64,000 bases of DNA from Nocardioides sp. 503 (GTDB taxonomy: Bacteria > Actinomycetota > Actinomycetes > Propionibacteriales > Nocardioidaceae): NCBI RefSeq assembly GCF_004522095.1, contig NZ_SPUI01000003.1, positions 744,001 through 808,000 on the forward strand. The letters run 5' to 3'. A program made the translations under genes and the position numbers. Positions 35,123-43,534 of the stretch are shown one piece after another. A model generated the notes under the pieces. That model ran no database searches. It saw only the letters and a program-made list of their open reading frames with translations, and had not been told where the DNA came from. Positions within the stretch are counted from its first letter, which is position 1. The number at the start of each line of letters is the position of its first letter.

Positions 35123-35617
35123 GTGGCCCGAGCAAGCCGAGAACCTATGCGTTCCCCCGAGGCGCTGCGCGTGACGCGCGCGCTGCGCGGATTCGCCAAC
35201 GAGTCCGAGCTCTACGTCGGCGCCGCCGGCCGCGAGGCGGAGATGCACCGGACCGACCTCAGCGGCCTGGCCCTGGTCATGGACCGCGGCCTGCAGGGCG
35301 AGCACCCGACCCCGGGCCAGATCAGCGCCGCCCTCCAGCTGAGCGCGCCCGCCACCTCGGCCATGCTCGACCGTCTCGAGCGGCTGGGACACGTGGTGCG
35401 CGCCCCCCATCCCAGCGACCGGCGCTCGGTGGTCGTGGAGGTCACCGACCACGCGATGCAGGTCGGCGGCGCGATGTTCGGACGGCTGGCGGCCCACCTC
35501 GCCCCGGTCCTCGACGCCCGCAGCGACGAGGAGCTGGACGTGATCGCGGCGTTCCTCGAGGAGGCCGTCGCCGCGACCCGCGCCGCCCGGGAGTCCCTGG
35601 CCGACGCGGCCGACTGA
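35123..35617 (+). CDS. MarR-family transcriptional regulator
   Basis: A 164-residue winged-helix protein. The DNA-binding region is HPTPGQISAALQLSAPATSAM followed by LDRLERLGHVVRAPHPSDRRS (the wing), flanked by dimerisation helices. GTG 35123 is chosen from the leaderless promoter TAGGCT 7 nt upstream; ATG 35147 is an alternative. It is divergent from the MMPL exporter with a shared promoter and is its likely repressor. The stop abuts that of the convergent SRPBCC gene. Confidence 0.9.
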   Translation: MARASREPMRSPEALRVTRALRGFANESELYVGAAGREAEMHRTDLSGLALVMDRGLQGEHPTPGQISAALQLSAPATSAMLDRLERLGHVVRAPHPSDRRSVVVEVTDHAMQVGGAMFGRLAAHLAPVLDARSDEELDVIAAFLEEAVAATRAARESLADAAD

Positions 35618-36022
35618 CTAGGACCGGCGCGCGAGGATGCGGCCGGCCTTGCGCAGGTCGGCTCGTACGGCGAGCGGCGCGAGCAGGCCGAGGGCCCGGG
35701 CCGCGAGGGCGGCCGGCCCGCGGGCGGCGAGACGCATCGTCGGCTCGACCTCGCACCCGCCCGGGGCCGGGGCGAAGTCCAGCGTGAGCTCGGCCGACCA
35801 GGACCGCCAGGTGCCGCGCTCGGTCCACCGGTGCGGACGGTCCAGCTCGGTCGTCTCCATCGCCGGCCGCAGGCCCGGCGTGGTCACGTCCACCCAGCGC
35901 TGCCCCACCCCGACCGGCCCGCTGACGTCCTCGACGCGCGCCAGGCTGGACTGCCACTCCGACCGGTGGGCCGGGTCGACGAGGTAGTCGAAGGCGACCT
36001 CGGGAGGGACCGGGAGGTGCAT
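35618..36022 (-). CDS. SRPBCC-family protein (polyketide cyclase-like)
   Basis: A 134-residue START/SRPBCC-fold protein. Typical phrases are VPPEVAFDYLVDPAHRSEWQS and TELDRPHRWTERGTW, with an amphipathic C-terminal helix (AARALGLLAPLAVRADLRK). These proteins bind small hydrophobic ligands; the ligand here is unknown. The ATG overlaps the purC stop by one base (TGATG), so it is translationally coupled to purC. Confidence 0.82.
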   Translation of the reverse strand: MHLPVPPEVAFDYLVDPAHRSEWQSSLARVEDVSGPVGVGQRWVDVTTPGLRPAMETTELDRPHRWTERGTWRSWSAELTLDFAPAPGGCEVEPTMRLAARGPAALAARALGLLAPLAVRADLRKAGRILARRS

Positions 36023-36912
36023 CAGAACCGCTCGCCGGTCAGCAGCTCGTAGATCTCGACGTAGCGGGTGCGGGTGCGCTCGACGACCTCGGACGGCAGC
36101 GGCGGTGGCGCGACGCCGGACGCCTTGTCCCACCCCGACTCCGGCGAGAGCGCCCAGTTGCGCACGATCTGCTTGTCGTAGGAGGGCTGGGCCCGGCCCG
36201 GGGTCCAGGCGTCGGCCGGCCAGAAGCGCGAGGAGTCGGGGGTGAGCACCTCGTCGCCCAGGACCATCTGCCCGTCGCCGCCGGCGCCGAACTCCAGCTT
36301 GGTGTCGGCCAGGATGATGCCGCGCTCGCGGGCCACGGACTCGGCGCGGGCGTAGACGTCCAGCGTGCGCCGGCGCAGCTCAGCGGCCACCTCGTCGCCG
36401 ACCTCCGCGACGACCGCGTCGTAGGAGACGTTCTCGTCGTGGTCGCCGAGCGCCGCCTTGGTGGCCGGGGTGAAGATCGGCTCGGGCAGGCGGCTGCCGT
36501 CCTCGAGCCCGTCGGGCAGCGCGATGCCGCACACCTCGCCCGTGGCGCGGTAGTCGAGCAGGCCGGAGCCGGTGAGGTAACCGCGGACGACGCACTCGAC
36601 GGGGTACATGTCCAGGCGCCGGCACACCACTGCGCGCCCACGCACGGCCTCGGGCACGTCGGTGGACAGGACGTGGTGGGGCACGCCGAGCTGCCCGAAC
36701 CACCACAGCGACATCCGGGTGAGGATCTCGCCCTTGTCGGGGATCGTCGTGTCCAGGACGTGGTCGAAGATCGAGAGCCGGTCGCTGGCCACCATGAGCA
36801 GCTCGCCGGCGTAGGGGCCGGAGTCGAGCACGTAGAGGTCGCGCACCTTGCCCGAGTGGAGCGGGGTGGCGCCGGGGATCGCGGGGGCTGCGGGGATGTT
36901 GAGGTCGGCCAC
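36022..36912 (-). CDS. purC: Phosphoribosylaminoimidazole-succinocarboxamide synthase
   Basis: A 296-residue SAICAR synthetase, which joins aspartate to CAIR using ATP in purine synthesis. Signature segments are SGKVRDLYVLD, MVASDRLSIFDHVL, VRGYLTGSG and ADTKLEFG (beta-strand with metal ligands), as well as SYDKQIVRNW. The GTG at 36912 follows TAGGCT (36919-36924) by 6 nt, so the transcript is probably leaderless. It is coupled to a downstream SRPBCC gene. Confidence 0.97.
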   Translation of the reverse strand: MADLNIPAAPAIPGATPLHSGKVRDLYVLDSGPYAGELLMVASDRLSIFDHVLDTTIPDKGEILTRMSLWWFGQLGVPHHVLSTDVPEAVRGRAVVCRRLDMYPVECVVRGYLTGSGLLDYRATGEVCGIALPDGLEDGSRLPEPIFTPATKAALGDHDENVSYDAVVAEVGDEVAAELRRRTLDVYARAESVARERGIILADTKLEFGAGGDGQMVLGDEVLTPDSSRFWPADAWTPGRAQPSYDKQIVRNWALSPESGWDKASGVAPPPLPSEVVERTRTRYVEIYELLTGERF

Positions 36913-36988
36913 GCCGCCAGCCTAGTGCTGGCCGCACCTCACCCCGTGGAGCCTTCTCCAGATCTTAGTCGCGTGACATAGTTGCCTT

Positions 36989-37960
36989 ATGACGAGCGTG
37001 GTGGGGCCGGACTTCATCGTGATCGGCGCGCCCAAGGCCGGCACGACCGCGCTGCACGCCGCCCTCACCCAGCACCCCGAGGTGCGGATGTCGCAGCCCA
37101 AGGAACCGAAGTACTGGTTGTGCGACGACGCACCGCCACCGGCCTACCGGGGTCCCGGCGACGCCCACTCGCAGCAGGAGTGGCTGTGGCGGCGCGAGGA
37201 CTACGAGCGGCTCTTCGCCGACCCCGCCGAGGGCGTCGTCCAGGGCGAGAGCACGCCGTTCTACCTGTGGCACCGCGCCTCGCACCGCCGGATCGCGGAG
37301 GCGCTGCCCGACGTCAAGCTGATCGCGGTCGTGCGCGACCCCATCGACCGCGCCTACAGCAACTGGATGCACCTGTGGTCCGACGGGCTCGAGCCGGTCG
37401 CCGACTTCGAGGAGGCCTTCGCGCTCCAGGACCGGCGCATCGCCGACGGTTGGGCACCGTTCTGGCGCTACCGCGACCTCGGCCGCTACGGCGCGCAGCT
37501 CGACCACCTGCACCGCTTCGTCGACCCCGAGCGGGTGCTCGTGCTGCGCTACCGCGCGATCGTGGACGACCCGGCGGCCGCCGTCGACCGGACCTGCCGC
37601 TTCCTCGGGATCACCCCGGGGCTGGTCGACTCCATCCCTCGCGACAACTCCCACCCGTTCGTCGAGCCGGGCCTGCGCCCCCGCGTGCTCGGCCCGGTCG
37701 TGCGCGCAGGCGCCGCGCTGGGGCAGTTCGTGCCGCCGCAGGTGTGGCGCCGCGCGAGCGTGCCGCTGATCGCGCAGCTGACCGGATCGGCCGCCGCGCA
37801 CCGGCCGCTGCTCCCGCCCGAGGCGCGCGAGCGCCTGATCCCCCACTTCGCCGAGGACATCGCCCAGCTGTCCGAGGTGACCGGCGAGAGCTTCGACGAC
37901 TGGCTCTCGACCGCGAGCCGCGGCTCCTTCACTCAGCGCACGCAGGTCACCAGGTCGTGA
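36989..37960 (+). CDS. Sulfotransferase family protein
   Basis: A 323-residue protein with the PAPS-binding 5'-PSB loop PKAGTTAL (15-22) and the 3'-PB motif VVRDPIDRAYSNW. A third region, CRFLGITPGL, is typical of the family. It would transfer sulfate from PAPS to a hydroxyl or amine acceptor, perhaps a cell-surface lipid or glycan (inference). CATAGT (36977-36982) lies 6 nt before the ATG. The 3' end overlaps the convergent gene by 28 bp. Confidence 0.88.
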   Translation: MTSVVGPDFIVIGAPKAGTTALHAALTQHPEVRMSQPKEPKYWLCDDAPPPAYRGPGDAHSQQEWLWRREDYERLFADPAEGVVQGESTPFYLWHRASHRRIAEALPDVKLIAVVRDPIDRAYSNWMHLWSDGLEPVADFEEAFALQDRRIADGWAPFWRYRDLGRYGAQLDHLHRFVDPERVLVLRYRAIVDDPAAAVDRTCRFLGITPGLVDSIPRDNSHPFVEPGLRPRVLGPVVRAGAALGQFVPPQVWRRASVPLIAQLTGSAAAHRPLLPPEARERLIPHFAEDIAQLSEVTGESFDDWLSTASRGSFTQRTQVTRS

Positions 37961-38820
37961 GCGCCGTCGGGTCGCGCGGACTCGACGTAGAAGCGGGTGC
38001 GGCCGTCGGGCAGCGCCACCGCCGCGGCGTAGCGGAACGCCCCGTCGGAGTGCGGTGAGGCGATGGGCGCGAGGTCCTCGGGGACCAGGCGCGTGCCGTC
38101 CCAGCGCGCCACCCCGGTCTGCTCGTACCAGTTGGAGGCGGCGTCGGCGCGACCGTCGTAGAGCACGGTCAGGGGCGAGCCGGGCAGCACCGCCGCGACC
38201 CGCGCGCCGCGGGCGTCCCACTCACCCGGCCGTCCGGCCAGCACCTCGCCCCGGTCGGTCCAGGCGAGCCCGTCGTCGCTGGTGAGCCGGCGCGTGGTCA
38301 TGCGGTCCTCCTGGCCGGCCTCGTCGAGGGGGTGGCAGCACAGCCACATCTCCCAGCCGTCGTCCCCGAAGGTGACCACCGGGTCCTTGACCGCCGTGTG
38401 CGCGTCACCGGCCAGGACGACCTGCTGGTGGCCCATCGGCAGCTCCTCCACCGTCGGGGCGGTCAGGCTGTCGACCCACCAGTGCTTGGAGCCCGGCGTC
38501 GCGCAGGACAGGTAGAGGCGCCACCCCAGGCCGGGCACCGGCACCAGGACGGGGCGCTCGAAGGACTCCGCACCGAAGGTGTCGCGGTGCACCTGGGTCA
38601 CCGGCTCGAAGGAGACGCCGTCGTCGGAGCGGGCCACCACGACGGTCACCCCGCGGCCGTCGGTGAGCGGACGGCGTACGCGCCAGGTGAGCCAGAAGAC
38701 CCCGTCGACGAGCACGGCGCTGGCCGCGCCGGCCCAGTTGCCGGGGCCCGAGTCGGGCGCGGGGACGACGACCTCGACGTCGTCGTACGACGGGAGCTGC
38801 ACCAGCGTGGGGAAGGTCAT
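37933..38820 (-). CDS. Five-bladed beta-propeller protein, glycoside hydrolase 43/32-like
   Basis: A 295-residue protein without a signal peptide. Repeated phrases (DGVFWLTWRVRRPL, SDDGVSFEPVTQVHRD, AVKDPVVTFGDDGWEMWLCC, VLYDGRADAASNWYEQTG) follow the blade pattern of GH43/GH32-like propellers. Asp and Glu occur where the family has catalytic acids (KDPVV, YDGRAD), but assignment to a specific activity is not possible. ATG 38820 follows TATGAT (38827-38832) by 6 nt. A perfect 25 bp palindrome overlaps the promoter, so expression is probably controlled. Confidence 0.75.
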   Translation of the reverse strand: MTFPTLVQLPSYDDVEVVVPAPDSGPGNWAGAASAVLVDGVFWLTWRVRRPLTDGRGVTVVVARSDDGVSFEPVTQVHRDTFGAESFERPVLVPVPGLGWRLYLSCATPGSKHWWVDSLTAPTVEELPMGHQQVVLAGDAHTAVKDPVVTFGDDGWEMWLCCHPLDEAGQEDRMTTRRLTSDDGLAWTDRGEVLAGRPGEWDARGARVAAVLPGSPLTVLYDGRADAASNWYEQTGVARWDGTRLVPEDLAPIASPHSDGAFRYAAAVALPDGRTRFYVESARPDGAHDLVTCVR

Positions 38821-38829
38821 GCGTCCATC

Positions 38830-38854
38830 ATAGTCGAGCAAATTGCTCGACTAT
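38830..38854. promoter_or_regulatory. Perfect 25 bp palindrome upstream of the propeller gene
   Basis: ATAGTCGAGCAA (38830-38841) and TTGCTCGACTAT (38843-38854) are perfect complements around one base. It overlaps TATGAT, the proposed -10 of the minus-strand gene at 38820, and is 81 bp from the plus-strand HIT gene. It is a strong candidate operator; no adjacent regulator gene exists. Confidence 0.75.
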
Positions 38855-38935
38855 ACGACCCGGGGTCCCCGGGGTGTCCGGGGGCCTCCCCGGGGTCCGT
38901 GCGGATCCGCCCGGCGCGGGTGGCACAGTTGGCCC

Positions 38936-39550
38936 ATGCCGGAGTCTGCCGAAGAGGTCTACGCCCGCGTCGTCGCCGCCGTCGGACCCGACGGCCGACT
39001 CCCGATGCCGCCGACCGGCGGCTGGGACAACTTCCCGTGGGCCGTGGCCGACGGCGCCATGGCGCCCCGGGTGCTGCCACCGCCCTCGGAGGAGCCGCCG
39101 CGCCACGGCGAGGGCGACGGGCCCTGCGCCTCCTGCGAGGGCTTCGACCCCGCGCACGTCGTGTGGGAGGACGAGCGCTGGGTGCTGACGCACACCGGCG
39201 CCCCGACCGGGCTGCCGCTGGTGCTGCTCCTGCACACGCGGGAGCACCTCGACTACGGCGACCTCGACGACGACCAGGCCTCGGAGATGGGCCGGATCTC
39301 CAACCGGCTCGTGCGGATCATGGAGCACCTCCCCCACGTCGCGCGCGTGCACGCCAACCGCTACGGCGACGGCGCCGCCCACTTCCACCTGTGGTTCTTC
39401 GCCCGCACCGAGGGCCTCACCGGGGTGATCGGGTCCACCGCGCTGGAGTGGGACGCGATCCTGCCGCCGGGTCCCGAGGACGTCTGGCGCGCCGACCTGC
39501 ACACGGTCGCCACCAAGCTGGCCAACTGGGGTGGCAACGCCCGCGCCTGA
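38936..39550 (+). CDS. HIT-like domain protein
   Basis: A 204-residue protein. It has a CASCEGF segment (possible metal-binding cysteines), LPLVLLLHTREHLDYGDL and the HIT-type motif HFHLWFFAR, in which the third histidine of the usual HxHxH is tryptophan. HIT proteins are nucleotide hydrolases or transferases; loss of the third His may alter activity. The ATG at 38936 follows CACAGT by 6 nt. Its 3' end overlaps the MFS start by 20 nt. Confidence 0.78.
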   Translation: MPESAEEVYARVVAAVGPDGRLPMPPTGGWDNFPWAVADGAMAPRVLPPPSEEPPRHGEGDGPCASCEGFDPAHVVWEDERWVLTHTGAPTGLPLVLLLHTREHLDYGDLDDDQASEMGRISNRLVRIMEHLPHVARVHANRYGDGAAHFHLWFFARTEGLTGVIGSTALEWDAILPPGPEDVWRADLHTVATKLANWGGNARA

Positions 39551-41018
39551 CGCCGGCCCTGCCCGCGACGCGGAGCAGGAGGACGTCGCCGACCCGCGAC
39601 GCTGGCGCATCCTCGGGGTCTCGCTCGTCGTCGGCTTCATGTCGCTGCTCGACGTGTCGATCGTCAACGTCGCGGTCCCCTCCATGCAGGAGGGCCTGTC
39701 CACCTCGGCCGGGACGATCCAGTGGGTCGTGTCCGGCTACGCGCTGACCTTCGGGCTGACGCTCGTCGCGGGTGGACGGCTGGGCGACGCGTTCGGCCGC
39801 CGGCGGCTGATGCTCATCGGCCTGGCCGGCTTCATCGTGTCCAGCGCGGCCGTGGGCCTGGCGCCCAACGCCGCGCTGGTCGTGCTCGCGCGGTTGGCGC
39901 AGGGCGCCACCGCGGGCCTGCTGACGCCGCAGAACTCCGGCCTGATCCAGCAGCTCTTCCGGGGGCCCGAGCGGGCCCGCGCGTTCGGCATGTTCGGGTT
40001 CACCGTGTCCAGCGCGTCCGCCCTGGGACCGATCCTCGGCGGGCTCATCATCGCCGCGGCCGGGGAGGACGACGGCTGGCGCTGGCTCTTCCTCATCAAC
40101 GTGCCCATCGGGCTCGTCGCGATCGTCGCAGTGGCACGGCTCGTCCCCCAGCGGGAGCCGGGCGCCACCCACGACCCGGCCAACCGGATCGACGTGCCGG
40201 GGGCGCTGCTGCTGGGCGCCACGGTGCTGTGCCTGCTCTACCCCGTCGTGCGGCTCGAGGGCGGCGAGCGGCTGCCGCTGGTGCTGCTGATCGGGGTGCC
40301 GCTCTTCGCCTGGGCCTTCGCCGTCTGGGAGCGACGGCTCACGCGCACCGGCCACGCACCGCTGCTCGACCTCGCCCTGCTGCGCGAGCTGCCGGGCTAC
40401 GTCAACGGGCTGGCCGTGGGCGCGCTCTACTTCACCGGTTTCACCGGGGTGCTGCTCGTCGTCTCGGTGCACCTCCAGGGCGACCTCGGCTACACCCCGC
40501 TCATGGCCGGGCTGCTCTTGATGCCGTTCGCCGTCGGGTCGGCCGTCGCCGCACCGGTCGCCGGCCGGTTCGTGTCCACCGTCGGGCGCCGGCTCACCGT
40601 CATCGCGCTGGCCGTGATGATGACCGGGGTTGCCCTGCTGGCGCTGCTGGCGCCGTACGCCGACCCCCTGTGGCCGGTGGCCGTCCCGGCGTTGCTCGTG
40701 GCCGGCCTCGGCGGTGGCGCGGTCGTCTCCCCCAACCTCACGCTGACCCTGACCGACGTACCCCCGCGGATGGGAGGTGCCGCCGGCGGCGCCCTGCAGA
40801 CCGGGCAGCGGATCGGCTCTGCGATCGGGGCGGCGCTGCTGATGACGGTCTACCAGCTCACCCGCGACTCCGCATCCAGCGCGACGGCGCTCACCACCGC
40901 GCTGGTCACGGCCCTGGTCGTGCTCAGCGTGGCGCTGGCGATGTCGGTGCTGTCGCTGCGCCAGGAGCGCCGGGGGACCCGGCCGCGGGATGCAGCCACC
41001 ATGCCATCCGACGCGTGA
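39531..41018 (+). CDS. MFS transporter, DHA2 family
   Basis: A 495-residue protein with 14 predicted helices. Motifs are SLLDVSIVNVAVPSMQ in TM1, GGRLGDAFGRRRLMLIG after TM2 and SASALGPILGGLIIAAAG in TM5. The GTG at 39531 lies within the end of the HIT gene (20 nt overlap), suggesting coupling. No dedicated regulator is adjacent. The last 95 bp overlap the convergent monooxygenase-like gene. It probably exports drugs or small metabolites. Confidence 0.9.
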   Translation: MATPAPDAGPARDAEQEDVADPRRWRILGVSLVVGFMSLLDVSIVNVAVPSMQEGLSTSAGTIQWVVSGYALTFGLTLVAGGRLGDAFGRRRLMLIGLAGFIVSSAAVGLAPNAALVVLARLAQGATAGLLTPQNSGLIQQLFRGPERARAFGMFGFTVSSASALGPILGGLIIAAAGEDDGWRWLFLINVPIGLVAIVAVARLVPQREPGATHDPANRIDVPGALLLGATVLCLLYPVVRLEGGERLPLVLLIGVPLFAWAFAVWERRLTRTGHAPLLDLALLRELPGYVNGLAVGALYFTGFTGVLLVVSVHLQGDLGYTPLMAGLLLMPFAVGSAVAAPVAGRFVSTVGRRLTVIALAVMMTGVALLALLAPYADPLWPVAVPALLVAGLGGGAVVSPNLTLTLTDVPPRMGGAAGGALQTGQRIGSAIGAALLMTVYQLTRDSASSATALTTALVTALVVLSVALAMSVLSLRQERRGTRPRDAATMPSDA

Positions 41019-41544
41019 CCCAGGGCAGGGCGACGTAGGTCATCACGGGCGTCATCACCAGGACCGAGAGCAGCACCCGCAGGGGCAGCACCAGGTCCGG
41101 CACCAGCCGGCTGGACGCGAAGTTGACCGCCAGGCTCAGCGGGAAGAACACCAGGAAGATCACGCAGGCCTGCTTCCACCGCGGCGGCGCGACCGGCGCC
41201 GCCACCCGGTCGTCGCTGACCTCGCGGGTCTCCGGCTCGTCGAACCAGCCCTCGATGCCCGTGCGCTTCTCCACCCGCGACTCGACCACGCCCAGGCCTG
41301 CCGCCGACGAGCGCCACCACTGGCGCTGCGGTGAGTGCTCCCACGCCTGCAGGGAGTCGTGGTCGGCGAAGCGGTAGAGCATGTGCCAGGTCTCGGAGTC
41401 CGGCTGCGGCCGCACCCAGCCCGCCCCGAGGAACCCGGGGAACCGCTCCGCCAGCCTGATCCCCGCCGACAGCCAGCTCACCATCTCCGGCTCGTGGCCT
41501 GCTTCCAGGTGTCGGGTGATGGAGACGGTGACGGGCTCGCTCAT
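40924..41544 (-). CDS. Antibiotic biosynthesis monooxygenase-like protein with membrane tail
   Basis: A 206-residue protein. Residues 1-110 form an ABM/dimeric ferredoxin-like domain (PGFLGAGWVRPQPDSETWHM and RFADHDSLQAWEHSPQR). Two TM helices follow (ACVIFLVFFPLSLAVNF and VLLSVLVMTPVMTYVALPWV). The last 20 or so residues are Pro/Ala/Ser-rich and are encoded entirely inside the convergent MFS gene. ABM proteins can be monooxygenases or heme-degrading enzymes; here only the fold is supported. Confidence 0.78.
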   Translation of the reverse strand: MSEPVTVSITRHLEAGHEPEMVSWLSAGIRLAERFPGFLGAGWVRPQPDSETWHMLYRFADHDSLQAWEHSPQRQWWRSSAAGLGVVESRVEKRTGIEGWFDEPETREVSDDRVAAPVAPPRWKQACVIFLVFFPLSLAVNFASSRLVPDLVLPLRVLLSVLVMTPVMTYVALPWVTRRMAWWLHPAAGSPGAPGAATAPTSPAPR

Positions 41545-41601
41545 GGCTCCATGCTTCCCTACCCGCGCAGGGGGTGCGCGAGGTGCGCGCGGTGCGGTGT
41601 C

Positions 41602-42213
41602 ATGGGTCACGTGACCACCTCCTTCCTGTCCGCACCACCCGTGACCGCGGCCGTCCAGGCCCTCCACGACGAGGACGTCGACGACGTCGGCTACGTCATG
41701 AACCTCACCCACCTGTGGGCGCACCAGCCGGAGACGCTCGACGGCCTCTTCGCCCTGCTGGGCCGCGTCGGCGCCGAGGGCGGGTTCAGCCTGCGCGAGC
41801 GCGGGATCCTGGTCGCAGCCACCGCCGCCTCGCTCGGCGACTCCTACTGCGCGCTGGCGTGGGGATCCAGGCTCGGCAACGAGGCCGACCCGGCGCTCGC
41901 CGCCGGCGTCCTGCGCGGCACCGACGAGGGTCTGACACCGGCGGAGCACGCCATGGCCACCTGGGCGCGCGCCGTCGCCGCCGACCCCAACGGCACGACC
42001 GCGTCCGACGTCCAGGCGCTGCGCGACGCGGGCTTCGACGACCCGCAGATCTTCGCCATGACGACGTTCGTCGCCCTCCGCCTCGCCTTCTCCACCGTCA
42101 ACGACGCGCTGGGTGCCGCACCCGACGCCGCCCTGCGGCGTACCGCTCCCCGCGAGGTGCAGGAGGCCGTCACCTTCGGCCGCCCCGTGGCCGACGAGGA
42201 CGGCACCTCCTAG
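41602..42213 (+). CDS. Carboxymuconolactone decarboxylase / AhpD-like protein
   Basis: A 203-residue helical protein (MGHVTTSFLSAPP; a GTG three codons on is an alternative start). The segment RERGILVAATAASLGDSYCALAWGSRL matches the CMD/AhpD core. The usual CxxC...H redox motif is not intact: the first Cys position is Asp and the His position is Gly. It is probably not a classical thiol peroxidase. It lies between the monooxygenase-like gene (divergent) and a convergent SDR gene. Confidence 0.75.
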   Translation: MGHVTTSFLSAPPVTAAVQALHDEDVDDVGYVMNLTHLWAHQPETLDGLFALLGRVGAEGGFSLRERGILVAATAASLGDSYCALAWGSRLGNEADPALAAGVLRGTDEGLTPAEHAMATWARAVAADPNGTTASDVQALRDAGFDDPQIFAMTTFVALRLAFSTVNDALGAAPDAALRRTAPREVQEAVTFGRPVADEDGTS

Positions 42214-42223
42214 GTCAGACCTG

Positions 42224-42943
42224 TCAGCAGGCGGTGCCGCGGTCGACCGCGAGGACCGCTCCCGTGACCGACGCGGCGGCGTCGGAGGCGAGGTAGGCGA
42301 CGGACTCCGCGATGTGGCGCGGCGGCATGAAGCCGTAGCGCCCGCCCGCGGTCTCGCTCAGCAGCCCCCAGTCCAGGTCGGCGCCGTCGTGCTCGGCCGC
42401 CGCGCCCATCGGCAGGTCGGTCTCCACTCCCCCGGGGCACACCGTGTTGACGCGGATGCCGTCCTCGGCGAGCTCGAGCGCCAGTGACTTCATCAGCATG
42501 ATCACGCCGCCCTTGGAGGCGCAGTACGCCGCCTGGTAGGGCTGGGCCCGCAGGCCCGCCACCGACGCGATCGTGACGATGTTGCCGCGGCTCTCCCGCA
42601 GCGCCGGCAGGACCGCCTGGCTCATCAGCATCGGTCCCGTCAGGTTGACCCCGAGGTGCCGCTGCCAGGTGGCGAGGTCGAGCTCCCCGAACCGTCGGAA
42701 CTGGTCGATCCCCGCCACGTTGACCAGCACGTCGAGACCGCCGAGCTCCGCGACCGCGCCGGCGACGGCGTCCGTCACCGACCCCGCGTCACTGACGTCG
42801 CACGGACGCACTCCTTCGGCCTCCCGGAGGTCCACCCCGACCACCCGGGCCCCCTCCTCCTCGAGCAGCTCGACGGTCGCCCGCCCGATCCCACCCGCGG
42901 CCCCGGTGACCAGTGCCCGCCTGCCCTCGAACCGTGCCGTCAC
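42224..42943 (-). CDS. Short-chain dehydrogenase/reductase
   Basis: A 239-residue classical SDR. It has the cofactor motif TGAAGGIG (13-20), NVAG (75-78) in place of NNAG, Ser127 and Y140-CASK-144. Asp at the end of beta-2 (GVDLR) suggests NAD preference. The GTG at 42943 is preceded by GGGAGCGGGAC. It is convergent with the CMD-like gene, 10 nt apart. The substrate is unknown. Confidence 0.88.
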   Translation of the reverse strand: MTARFEGRRALVTGAAGGIGRATVELLEEEGARVVGVDLREAEGVRPCDVSDAGSVTDAVAGAVAELGGLDVLVNVAGIDQFRRFGELDLATWQRHLGVNLTGPMLMSQAVLPALRESRGNIVTIASVAGLRAQPYQAAYCASKGGVIMLMKSLALELAEDGIRVNTVCPGGVETDLPMGAAAEHDGADLDWGLLSETAGGRYGFMPPRHIAESVAYLASDAAASVTGAVLAVDRGTAC

Positions 42944-42999
42944 GTCCCGCTCCCGTCCTCGTCGGAGGGCATCCTCGCACCGCGAAGGACGTGTGCGCC

Positions 43000-43040
43000 G
43001 TTGGTTGAGGAGGTTGCGCAGCAACCGTCTCGAAACCAAC
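43000..43040. repeat. REP-like inverted repeat element A
   Basis: GTTGGTT (43000-43006) and AACCAAC (43034-43040) are terminal complements. An inner stem GGTTGC-GCA-GCAACC (43012-43026) lies between them. The order GTTGAGG ... GTCTCGAAAC is related to elements B and C near 45.2-45.4 kb. This element sits 57 bp upstream of the SDR gene. Confidence 0.6.
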
Positions 43041-43042
43041 CC

Positions 43043-43417
43043 CTAGGACGACGGCGCCCCCGGTGTCCAGACCCACCACCCGTAGGAGTCGGCTACCACC
43101 CGGCGCGCGGGGAGGTCGTCGTCCGGCTCGGGTCCCTCCTCGAGGGTGAGCCACCACCCCTCCTCGCCGCGGTCGTGCTCCGCCCAGGCGCCGTCGGACC
43201 AGCCGCGCCCCCAGTCACCGGGACCGCCCCCGCTCGAGGTCGCACGCCACTCACCGTCGACCCGGCGGAAGTGCTCGAGGTTGATGTCCGCCCCGTCACC
43301 GTTGGCGTCGATGACCGCCGCCCCGTGGTCGCCGAGCGTGCCCACGGCACGGACGACGGCGTACCGCGCGTCCCAGCCGCCCGCCACGATCACGGTCCGT
43401 TCGTCCAGGTCGCTCAT
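43043..43417 (-). CDS. Hypothetical protein
   Basis: A 124-residue acidic protein (MSDLDERTVIVAGGWDARYAV) that I do not recognise. It is tryptophan-rich in its C-terminal half (EEGWWLTLEE, DSYGWWVWTPG) and has no signal peptide or TM helix. An in-frame ATG at 43483 would add 22 arginine-rich residues, which is less likely. Codon use is like its neighbours. It ends just beside the inverted repeat at 43000. Confidence 0.55.
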   Translation of the reverse strand: MSDLDERTVIVAGGWDARYAVVRAVGTLGDHGAAVIDANGDGADINLEHFRRVDGEWRATSSGGGPGDWGRGWSDGAWAEHDRGEEGWWLTLEEGPEPDDDLPARRVVADSYGWWVWTPGAPSS

Positions 43418-43534
43418 GCCCCGATCGTCCCAGCGCCGCCTCGCCGTCGCGACGGGTGTCCGCGTCGGGTACTCATCTGTCATGGCACCGTGACCAGAGA
43501 CGGTTCACCGTTCGATCGACCGAAGGAATGTTCG

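Noticed and set aside
43146..43493. Plus-strand frame opposite the hypothetical protein at 43043-43417
   Set aside because: Ser/Pro/Arg-rich composition typical of an antisense shadow; the minus-strand frame is more protein-like.
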